This document shows, in pieces, positions 1 to 9,939 of a stretch of DNA of 29,806 nucleotides; the first letter of the stretch is position 1, and each line of letters opens with the position of its first letter. This DNA is from Ichthyophonus hoferi (taxonomy: Eukaryota > Opisthokonta > Ichthyosporea > Ichthyophonida > Ichthyophonidae): assembly GCA_002751075.1 (NCBI GenBank), contig NAOQ01000208.1, positions 39,248 to 69,053 of the forward strand, given 5' to 3'. A program made the translations under genes and the position numbers. The notes below the pieces were generated by a model, which had not been told where the DNA came from, did not search any database, and saw only the letters and a program-made list of their open reading frames with translations.

Positions 1-1752
1 AAAAAAAAAAGGTTTTAAAAAAAAAAAAAAAAAAAAAAAACTTAAACTCTGAATAGCTATAGATTTATTTAGGAGTCACTACACAAACGCAAAGGTGGCC
101 ATTACAACATGATTGAGCTCTACTTCCAGACTAAATTGTAGGCCTCGAAGTGATTGAACATCTCTTCATGGCGTGAGATCGTTTCATCCGTTGCCTATGA
201 CGTCACAAATTGGGATATTTTCATTTACTTGCAACTCAGGCTGATTAGTAACGCCATACATATCTTAACTCCTCAAGAACGTGCAATACAGCGCATGATC
301 ATGCTATGTAAGATATGCGGGGTGCTTTAACGATATTAGGCCCTGGCTTTGATGGGTAGACAACAGAAGCATTCTGCATTATCGACAATTTTCACCATCA
401 TCCGCGCCAACAATAAAATATTGTAGAGTATAATACATCATTTAATTAGGTATTCTGCTAAATGTAAATACTAACTGTGTTTCTTCCGGTGTATGTATGG
501 GTAAGCTAGACTACAACACTTTGTAAACTATCAATTTTCATCTCATGGTGCACATAAACATGGATTGTGCCTAATTTTAGTACTAGCCTCTAGCCATTGC
601 CTAACCAGTGCTGCATAGGCCGGTGCTATTTATTAATCTTTGGTTGAGCTAGGGTCGATCACCACTCCGTGACTTTATGAAGAACTCGTCAAAATCAGGC
701 CATCAATTTCTTTAATATTCTTGTATTGCAAGTTCTGAATTTTTAAAATCTTTTCTTGTCAGTACAACTATTATATGATGCTATTTATCTATTTAAAAAC
801 TACGTAATAATAACATAAAATTACACTTTCACCACATAATTGTTTTCCATACTTGCCGGCATGCTTTTATCCACTTTTAGGTTTCCTTATGTTTAAGGCC
901 TGTTTAAGTATTTTCCTGTGTAAAGATCGGCTGATCAAGGATCATTAAGGTCATACATACTATTGCTTAAATAGTCATCATTAAATTTCAACCGTATTTG
1001 ACTATTCATGTTCTATATAACCAGTCATTATGATATTTTTAATATTATTTTACGCATACTTTCAATTTTATCAAGTTTATCTCATCCTCGTGCCTTAATT
1101 TTCTGAGCTTCAATCTAATATAGATTAAATGATTCTCATTAAATTATATACCGTGACCAAATCTAAAAAAAAGGAAGAGCGGCCTGGATCGGGATACAAT
1201 GTTGGATTCACAAACCTCGTATGTGAATTAGTTTATCTTTATTAAATTACCGTACTTCAGAATGGATGCTTGAGAGGCGTTTGAAACGAGATAGAGCGGC
1301 ATTAAGCACATGTATTATGGTTTCATATACAAGCGAGTAATAGATAGTCAATTATAGTCAATTAGGGCTTTTTAGATTCACCACTAAAACCATGGATGAA
1401 TTTAATAATAAGGGTTGTAAGGTTGTTGTAATTGCATTTTCTTCTCAATTTAGGCATAATCGCCATTTCTGGTATTTTCTTTTTTTTTATCATACATTTA
1501 TAGATTAATATACGATTTATCTTAACGGGGGATAGTTACTGGAGAGGTCTCCAATCATTTTAATGATTGTTTACATTATCATAACATATTTTTCTAGTTT
1601 TGGGTGATAATCGGAATCCTGCCTAGCATCCACCAACCAACCACCTGAGCGTAATATTTTATTTGTTTACATTGCATTAACCGTGTAGCCCTAGGACCAT
1701 ATAATTGAGCCTATATAGTGGGATTTTACCTTTGGTATTTTAGAAAAACACA
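1..1752. other. AT-rich intergenic region, no gene recognised
   Basis: The stretch opens with a poly-A run and is AT-rich throughout. I found no open frame with convincing coding character or splice sites on either strand. A short frame from an ATG at about 1392 stays open for 38 codons, but nothing supports it as a gene. A perfect TGACGTCA palindrome lies near 195-202. The last tens of bases before 1753 presumably hold the acetate kinase promoter and leader, with a TATATA-like stretch about 40 bases upstream of the ATG; this is a guess from position only. Confidence 0.6.
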
Positions 1753-4595
1753 ATGGCAATCCTTTTACTTTCCAGTGTAGCTGGTCGCTTGTCGTCACAG
1801 CCCTGTACTTGGGCCGCTGCTTCCACAGCCAGGTATTCATACTAGTAGTTATTTCATATACAGATTTATAGTGCCTATTTATTGGCTCGGATATTTATCG
1901 TGCTTCTATATAACTATACAACCTAGTAAGGTCAAGTGGCATTGAACTGTACTTGAGAAAGCATGTTATTCCTCATATTCGTAACATTCAAAGCTTTTTA
2001 TTTATTCATTTCCATGGATGTGATATATTAACTAACTATTTCCTTCTCTACAGTATTAGATACGGAAGGAAGTTGGCCTTGCTTAACCGTAAGTGACTAC
2101 ACTATTATTGGGCCTAAGCTACTATCCAAATAACCCCAACGATCTATGTCCAAGCAAAGAAGCAATATTTTCAAACTATGTATGATTGGGTTATCCATTT
2201 TTTTTTCTTCATCATTTCATCTACACCTCCCACTGTCTATTGTTATACATAAAAATACACATCTTTATATGTACAAATACATATTTAGGCATCTTGGTAC
2301 TGATCACTGACCACCCTTCAGAAGCTAGACGTTATCAATCTAGTAAAAGTGGTAAAAATGTGTTTGTACTTAACTGCGGTAGCTCCAGTATCAAATACCA
2401 ACTTTTGCAAGTACAAGGAGAGGAGCAGTCTCGTGTAATTTGCAAGGGTATGGTGGAGCGTATAGGACAGATGGAGAGTCCTATCACCCATAAAAAGTAC
2501 GCAGTTCATTCATACCTCTGCCTTTTTTTTTCTTTTTTTTCCTTTTCTTTCTCCTTCCTTTTTCTTTGTTTGTATACCATTTAATAGTTATCTCTATATT
2601 ACTTCAGTCAGTGTCCTCAATTTATATCCACCTCTATTTTTAACTTTTAAATTTTTTTCTTTTATCTCCACTTCTTTTTCATAAATAAATTAAATAACAG
2701 AACACATAATAACTAAGAAAAGACATGTAGTCAATATGTATGATCTGACCGAATGACCTGCCCACACATCAAACCCTTACACCATCTCCCTGCAGGGTAG
2801 ACCCTAATTCAGATGTTACACCAAGCACCACTTTCTCTCTGCCCCTTAAGGATCATGGTGTGGGTCTCAGAGAGATCGCTAAGTTGATCTTCCCAGGCAA
2901 GTCTTATTACATCTATTATTGGAATGGAATGGCTTAAATTTGGTTTTGTTTACTGTTGTTTTGTAACCACCAGAGTCTAGATGAAAATGTAAGATAGATA
3001 TATAGGAAGTCTACTGTGTGTGCAAGTGTTAGCATACATGCATATGGAGTATTACCATCACATTCTCACCAACTGCTATAACCTGTGCAGGAGATCTCGG
3101 GAATGTAGATCTCTATGCTATTGGCCACCGTGTGGTACATGGAGGAGAGAAGTTTGCTAAGTCTGTGTTGATTGATGGTTATGTTATGAAGTCCATCGAG
3201 GATAACATTGTCCTGGCACCCCTACACAACCCAGGAAACCTTATGGGCATAGAAGGTAGGTAGCCCAAGGGCCTATTCCTTTCTTCAGGGTTATTATGAT
3301 TTCTTCCATCCACATTCTTATCAAATCTTACTTATCTCTTTGCTATTCTGCCTCTTATTCTTGATTTTCCCTTTTTTCTGTCTTCCCCTTTCCCTCTCTA
3401 TCTATATCTATTCAGTGGCCAAATCAATGTTCCCTAAGGTGCCTCAAGTCGCCTGTTTTGACACCAGCTTCCACCAGACCATGCCCCCGCATGCCTATAT
3501 CTACCCTATCAACTATGAGCATTATAAGAAAGAGCGTATTCGCCGTTATGGCTTCCATGGCACTAGGTAGATGCTTTCACTATTATAGTTGTATTGCACT
3601 GCCTTGCCCTCATTGATCTCTTGCGACTATTTACAATCACCCTTTACCCATCTACTCTATATTATACCCTTACATACAAAGCTACATAGATATATGATGC
3701 ATACCGATAATGAGACAAGCCCCGTTGTAGATATGCTATAACTAATCAATAGACAATGCAATCCATTAACTATGAATAGAAGGGAACTGGATTCCAATTA
3801 CTAAGTGGTTGTGTGCTATGTGTTAATAGATATGGTAGTTCATAGGCCAGTTCCTAAACTACCAACATATCAATAGCTAGCCTTAATACCAACCCACCAC
3901 TTTCCTCTATCCACCCACACATCTATTACTCCTTCTCACTCACACTTTCACATTCACCACTATCTAAAAGTCATGCCTATGTAGCCAACCAAGCGGCCAA
4001 GCTTCTCCAGAAGCCTCTTGCCGAGTGCAACCTGATTACCCTCCACATTGGTAATGGTGGTAGTGTGGCAGCCATTCAGAATGGCAAGGTCATAGATACT
4101 AGTATGGGTCTCACCCCACTGGAAGGTCTTATGATGGGTACACGCTGTGGTGATGTTGATGCATCCATTCCCATGTTCTTAGAGTCACACGGCTACACTA
4201 GCTCACAGGTAGGATGGTGTTTGGTATATCTATCTATCTCCACACAGTGTGCTATGTAGATTCTTAGATCTTAGATCCTCCAATGGGTTCATGGTACTCT
4301 TTATCCACCAATTAATTAATTAATTACTTATTGATGTATATGTTCTTAGACATATACTTGTATTTGTATTTTTACACATACACATGTATATATAATTTCT
4401 ACCTAATGATGTGCAACCTCATAACGTAATTAGGTTGGTGATATCTAACTATATCGGAGCAAATCTCTCTTCCTTCCCCCTTTCCTCATTTCTTTTCCCG
4501 TAATATATTTACTATCGCACTAGTGTTTCTTACAATACAAATCAATAAAGACTCCAAACCACTCGTATAATCATATGTTATATATGTTATCATAC

Positions 4596-4632
<37 letters not shown>

Positions 4633-5575
4633 CCTCTACTAATACTACCTGTTATACAGGTTTCCGCCATGCTAACAAGGGAAAGTGGTCTAGTGGGCAT
4701 TTGCGGCCATTCTGATTTTCGTGATGTACTAAAGGGTGAGTGGGGTTTTATTTCTTACTTTTTCTGATAGACAGATATTTTACCAGTGAGGAAGAGGGAT
4801 ATGTTTGAGTGCAACAGTCATAGTATGTTAGAATATAGAGTAAAGTGGTGGACTAGACTGGTATATGTTTAAACAGTTCATAGTGCATTTCTCCAATTTG
4901 TGTATAGCATATGCTCCGTGTATGTGGTCAATTAACTTACTCTTTTTTACATACTTTCTCTTCCTCCTGTCCTCTCTCTCTCTCTCTCTCTCTCTAGGTT
5001 ATAGTCAGGGTGAACCTCTCTGTACTCTAGCCTTCAACATGTATGTCTACCGCATTAAGAAATATATTGGTTCTTACACGGCCGCCCTTAATGGAAAGGT
5101 GGATGCCTTGGTGTTTACCGCAGGATTAGGAGAGAACAGTGATTGTAAGTGATGCTATACATGTGTAGTATAGGATAGGACTAGGTACAGTCCAATTGTA
5201 ATATTTGCATAGAATTAAATGGCCAATGATTTTAATATGGAGTTGTACTATATACGATTTGTTGTATTTATTTTTCTTACTTAGTTCGAATAGCTGACCA
5301 TAGCGAAGCCAAGCAGCCCAGCCCACTCACACTATGTTTCTCCCACAGTGCTCAGGGAGAAGGTTATGGTTGACCTTAAGCCTATGGGAATTAGCCTGGA
5401 CCTGGAGAAGAATGGCAAGCGTAATGCAGTGCTTATTTCCACTGAGGCTTCCCCTACAAAGATCATGGTTATTCCTACAGATGAGGAGGCTCAGATTGCC
5501 TATGAGAGTGTTGCTGCTGTGGATGCTGCCGCTGAGATGGTGAAAAATACTAAGGCCCAGGCTGTACATGCCTAG
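1753..5575 (+). CDS. ackA: acetate kinase, 10 exons, probable mitochondrial presequence
   Basis: Acetate kinase (EC 2.7.2.1) interconverts acetate + ATP and acetyl phosphate + ADP. Exons: 1753-1832, 2054-2088, 2322-2496, 2796-2896, 3091-3255, 3416-3566, 3971-4208, 4660-4735, 4998-5144, 5349-5575. They sum to 1395 bases, 464 residues plus TAG, with phases matching at every junction. Visible family motifs are NCGSSSIK (56-63), GHRVVHGG (142-149), [10 protein letters not shown] (200-209), RYGFHGTSH (229-237, split by an intron), HIGNGGSV (261-268), MGTRCGD (291-297), GLGENS and PTDEE near the end. These cover the substrate, nucleotide and catalytic Arg/His/Glu positions known for the ASKHA-fold family. 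The bacterial enzyme is about 400 residues; the extra ~46 at the N terminus are Arg/Ser-rich without acidic residues and end RRYQSS, like a mitochondrial presequence. Intron 4 is GC-AG. The exon 3 start could instead be 2289, in the same frame. No phosphotransacetylase or phosphoketolase partner is in the window. Confidence 0.95.
4600..4630. repeat. (TA)n microsatellite in acetate kinase intron 7
   Basis: About 15 TA units just upstream of the exon 8 acceptor region. Likely length-polymorphic; no function is implied. Confidence 0.9.
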
Positions 5576-5861
5576 ACTATTACTTCCCTGCTCTCTACTG
5601 TACTTTAGCTTCTTGGAGCTATCAAACATAAACATAGGCACCTTGTTTTACGTGATCAGGTTGGCCTCCTGCCTGTATTTTTTTTTATTAGCTGGTGTTT
5701 AGTCCATATGCAAATAGAAATCGAACAGGGCTAGGCTATGTTATTGGGTATCAGGTAGCTCTATTTTAGATCATGCTGATATTATTTTATTTGTTCTTTA
5801 TCTATAGGTAATAATTTTTCTTCATGAACGGAATGAAAGACTATAACATAACATGCTATGT

Positions 5862-5893
5862 AATAAATAATACTGTCTAAGAATATCAATAAA
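5862..5893 (+). terminator. candidate poly(A) signals of acetate kinase
   Basis: Two AATAAA hexamers, at 5862-5867 and 5888-5893, lie about 290 to 315 bases after the acetate kinase stop in the sense direction. They are plausible cleavage/polyadenylation signals by sequence and position only. Confidence 0.45.
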
Positions 5894-6914
5894 ATCCAAC
5901 CGACTGCCAACTCTCACATAGCGGTAAACAGTTTCCGTGAAGAGAGTCAAGCTAGTTATTATTATACCTGGTATCAAGTACTTTTTCTCAAGCCTTTCCT
6001 ATTCTTTACGGTAATTAGTCTACACGCACTTGAATTAATTTTATTTTGCGTTAGAACATGGACAGTTTAATTGTTTAAGTTCAAATGAAATATTTCATTT
6101 TTTATGAAGTTATATATATCCTACTACATAGTTATAGTGTTACTTTTCTCTTTTTTTGGACCATATGACTCCAAACACATACAATATTAATGTCAGAGTA
6201 TATTTACCCTTAAACTCTCAAGTTTATACAAACACCTCACATATGGCATTATTTGTTTAAAGTACTATGATTTTTTTTCTCCATTTCACCAAGCTTATAC
6301 CTTATTCATGCAATGTTTTTGAAATAAATACGTATACATATCCAGTAATTATAACAAGAAATATATATACACTTTCAATATATATATATATATTTACTCC
6401 CATAAACCAACCATCTCTTAATATGCTCATGTATAACTGAAACATTTATTTACCGCAAGAAAACCACACTCAGATATATATACAGAGTATAACAACAGCT
6501 ACATATGTATAAGGTGGAAAAGAGCACCAGTCCCTTAACGGAAAAAAAATATTTATTTACAAAACATTACTTAAAAAATAAGATCAGTTAATAGAGTACT
6601 GTCCGTAGTAATACTAAGAGAAAACAATAGTTCCCCTCGAGTCCCTTACGTTGTTATACTCGTATATATTAGCCATACTACATATCCCACTATTCGCTAT
6701 TCACTCTTTGGAAGGCTCATGGGAAGCACCAGGTTATTCCTCACTTGTAATATATAAAGTGGGTTAATTTTTACTATGAACATGTCAATCAGAGTGCAGC
6801 GCATTTCTTGCGTAAACCTTCTTCACAATAAAAGCCCTTTCTCGGCGAATAGAAGATGGAAGTCACATCAAGTCATTTGTTAACACAAAGCTATGAAGAG
6901 CTTCCATTTAACAA
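5894..6914. other. intergenic region between convergent genes
   Basis: AT-rich sequence between acetate kinase on the plus strand and the gene ending at 6915 on the minus strand. It contains short TA runs around 6362-6395. TTTATT at 6445-6450 and 6552-6557 reads AATAAA on the minus strand and could serve the 6915-7687 gene. I see no gene. Confidence 0.5.
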
Positions 6915-7687
6915 TTACGTTGAAATAGAGAATAGGTCTCGGTTTATAATTGCAGCTGTGTTCTCATAGACATGCAGGTGGTTCTCCGGTATTCTGAACG
7001 GTGAAACATGAGTGACTTGTGCTGGGGCTGGGTTATGTTTAGGTCGAAAAGCTGGCTTGCTTTTAACGTATGAATTATCCATTTCTGTATTAACCGTATT
7101 TTGCTGACTAGAAAGAGAAGGGGCAGCATCAGGGAAAACAGTAGGTGTAAAGAAACGAATACTATGAGGGTCGGGGATATGCATTTCGGTGTGAGAAGGA
7201 ACGGACTGTTGTGAACCCATTGTAAAAAACAATTTTAAAAAATAATATAGAAATACTTTAACACGATTTGTCTAATAGCACACAAGAATATTTTGCAGTA
7301 TATAAGCTGGTACGTCTATGCATTCTTCGGCCGCCATAAATGCAATAAATTAATCTATAACCATGCAATCAAACTACGTTTAACAAAGCATGTACCCTCT
7401 TATATACTCTTATCTAAACTAACTTACCACGTCAACAAAGCACACCGTACACTTTACCTGAATCATAGCTATTGGTGGATTATATGCTCTGAGATTATGT
7501 ATACGAATCGTAGTGTAGATCTGCACCTGACTGTAGCTAATGAATAATTACCATTTAAATAATCAATAGGCGATTGGTAGATGTAGACTAAGTAGATTAC
7601 GCTACTCACACCATCTATCACACTACTCTCTGGCCTGGAATATTCTTTGTGATAAGCCTTATTATCCAACCAAATGCCTTTGTGCAT
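6915..7687 (-). CDS. unrecognised small protein, probably two exons
   Basis: Not recognised. The minus-strand frame ending TAA at 6915-6917 has coding-like composition: Pro/Ser/Asn-rich and hydrophilic, with no membrane segment. Model A joins exon 7610-7687 (ATG at 7687, 26 codons, donor GGT|GTGAGT) to exon 6915-7205 (acceptor AACAG|TCC) at phase 0, giving 122 residues starting MHKGIWLDNK. Model B is a single exon starting at the ATG whose first base is 7220, beginning MGSQQSVPS and 101 residues long; that start matches the MGxxxS pattern of N-myristoylation. The acceptor of model A lies inside the first codons of model B, so both starts share one downstream frame. TTTATT at 6552-6557 could be its poly(A) signal. 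The gene lies downstream of, and in the same direction as, the small gene at 8047-8698. I cannot assign a function. Confidence 0.5.
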
Positions 7688-8046
7688 TAGACATCTATTG
7701 GGGCCCAGGAATCTTGTCTTTAACCTTGGAGCTGGCTAGAAAGTCGGAATATCATTATTAGTCAATTTATTATTTTTCGTACAAATAATAACTGGCTTGC
7801 AAAAACTCGTTAAATTTTTTGTAAAATAAAAAATATAATTTTATATATATAATATTTATATGATTTTTATAGCGAAATCTATTGAGTTCTATAAAATTGC
7901 GTAAAAGTATGGGATAGGGTGGATATAAGAAATCCTGAATATCTAAAAATGTCATACGATACAAATTACCAGGTTATCATTTAAAGGTTAACCAATCGAT
8001 TTAAGCTAGATTCTCCGGCGCTAAAGATAATTGACCGTCCAGGTAA

Positions 8047-8698
8047 TTAATCTTTGAGTTTTTCTCGAATGAGCTTAATTGAAGCCACGAGACTATCCTG
8101 GTTGTTCAGATAAAGGAATTGTTTCGCTAATTAAAGCACTGGATTCATGCAATTTGATACCACAACCAAACATAGGATGTGAGCAGTATACATGAATAAA
8201 TGACATGAATATGAAAAGGTATATACGCATTCTATAGGATGGTTGGCTTTCTCACTTCCGAAGATATGAAAGAGTACGCTTGGCTTATTTAATTATGCTT
8301 TGCTACAAATATTTGCATCAATATTGGTCGGGCTCACTAAAATATACGGAGTAACGATTAGGCCATAATGAAAAATAAAGACTAATAAAAACTAATTTGA
8401 AGCCAGTCCGATGGGTAATACTCTATGCATAGATATTATTAGAATAGATCAGAAGCTAAAATTACTAACCAATGTCTCTAAGCCAAGCCTAACAACACGT
8501 TGCTTGGTTGTTATGCTACGAGTGACAAACTCTGTTCTGTAATATACACCATTCATACAAAGAAAGCAAATCAATAAAATAATCAAGTGGAAAAAGTTGG
8601 AGGACTCCCCAAGCACTATATAATTAAAATACCTGCCTGTTAAATCGGTCTTTGGCGAGCTGTGGCATATCTTTCTCATGTGACATTTTGCTCACCAT
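8047..8698 (-). CDS. unrecognised 64-residue protein, four small exons
   Basis: Not recognised. On the minus strand, four pieces join in phase: 8633-8698 (ATG, donor CAG|GTATTT), 8470-8488 (a 19-base micro-exon, donor TTG|GTTAGT), 8307-8336 (30 bases) and 8047-8126 (ends GAT TAA). The sum is 195 bases, 64 residues. The product starts MVSKMSHEKDMPQLAKDRFN and ends in a charged, probably helical tail (ASIKLIREKLKD). There is no signal peptide or membrane segment. The first and last exons look most coding-like. The two middle exons are very short and rest on splice motifs and phase alone; a different middle exon in the frame RVVRLGLETL around 8467-8500 is possible. TTTATT at 7766-7771 reads as AATAAA on the minus strand and could end the transcript. 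Confidence 0.4.
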
Positions 8699-9600
8699 CT
8701 ATCCTAACGCGATACTATGCTCACTCTCTCTAATCAATAGGAATGACGTTATTCTTAACACACAATGATTGTGCTTGTGTAAACGTGCAGGGCAAAAAAG
8801 AAATATAGACGTCCTAATTTGCTGACTTTTTAAGACTTTATATTTTCTCTGTAAGCACATATGTGCAAAATAATAAAGTATATATTAGGTCGATACATTT
8901 CATTTCTTGACTGCACTGGGATAGATCTTCAGCTTTACTTATTATGTAACTAATTGAAAACGCTTTCAATTGGTATGAAAAAACGGTTTTAACAGCTCAG
9001 CAGTCAAGAGCAGATAGATCTCCAATACTCAAGCTGAAGTTACAATTGCTTCATTAGATTACGTATCCAATTGAAAAAAGGTTACTCGGAATATTCCAAC
9101 AGCTTTTAAAAAATTTCAAAAATAATTTATATGAAGACAACGATTCCCGATTGCATCATGCAATCTCACGATTCAGAAGGTTCCTCGGATTTCTGAGCGT
9201 CAAAAGCAAGTGGAATAATAACATATTTGGCAATCTATCTATTATTATTAGAACATACGCATTTCTACATCCGAAGTAGTTACTAGGTCAGCATATTAAC
9301 TTAAGATTTTTTAATATCGTATCGTTCTCAGTAGAAACGCAATACAACTATTAAAATATGCTATAGATGCTGGCCTGATTCAATCATATATGAAATGTAA
9401 TATTAGTTATTTACTTTACTTGACATGAGCGGACCCATAATGTGTTGTATATTTTATTCCTTTATGTGGGTAATGTATTGAACTGACCCTCATAATATCT
9501 TCTAGTGTAATAGCACTGGTTGCCCAATCTAGGAATCTATATTAATAATTAAAATATTAAGATAATATTTAATTTACTAAATGCACTAATTTCTAATACA
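8699..9600. other. AT-rich intergenic region with small fold-backs
   Basis: I found no supported gene. The region contains a short near-palindrome AATTGAAA/TTTCAATT at about 8953-8972. It is flanked by longer-range inverted words: TCTTGACTGC at 8905-8914 pairs with its complement at 9000-9009, and CTTCAGCTT near 8928 pairs with AAGCTGAAG near 9031. It may be a degraded fold-back element, or chance. Confidence 0.4.
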
Positions 9601-9802
9601 ATGTTGCCAAAGTTTGCGTTTTCAATCACATTCCATTTGATAATCGCCACCGCCATCGCGAGATTAAAATGTTCTACCCAATTTATGTAAGTAATAACTT
9701 GATCTAGTTTGAAGAAGCCAATCAATACACATCTATTATACCTTGTAAAATATGTAGTTTCACATTTCTCCCTAACTTTATAGGGTAGTTATGTTTATAT
9801 AG
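9601..9802 (+). CDS. possible short hydrophobic peptide ORF upstream of ALG3
   Basis: ATG at 9601 opens a frame starting MLPKFAFSITFHLIIATAIA, which looks like a signal peptide or membrane anchor. It runs to a strong donor, TTTAT|GTAAGT, at 9688/9689. A matching acceptor (CCCTAAC, then TTATAG) ends at 9783. If spliced, the frame stops after six more codons, about 34 residues in all; unspliced, it stops at the TAA overlapping the donor. It could be a tiny gene, or an upstream ORF with a 5' UTR intron of ALG3, whose start codon is at 9940. The opposite strand is also open here, so confidence is low. Confidence 0.25.
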
Positions 9803-9939
9803 ATAACTTGGCAAAACAATATATGCTGGTTGGTCCTATATTTTAGTTGTATATCATAATATTAGTAATAATAACAATAAAACAGTAGCTCCAACGTGTT
9901 CTTGTTTCCAACAACATTAGACTGTCTTCAAATAAGAGC

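Noticed and set aside
195-202. TGACGTCA (CRE-like) palindrome, with another near 19029
   Set aside because: Eight-base sites recur by chance, and neither is placed convincingly at a promoter.
2186-2584. 132-codon ORF taken as a complete gene
   Set aside because: It is acetate kinase exon 3 extended into both neighbouring introns.
7293-7547. 84-codon plus-strand ORF
   Set aside because: No coding character or family resemblance, no supporting signals, and it overlaps the intron of the minus-strand gene.
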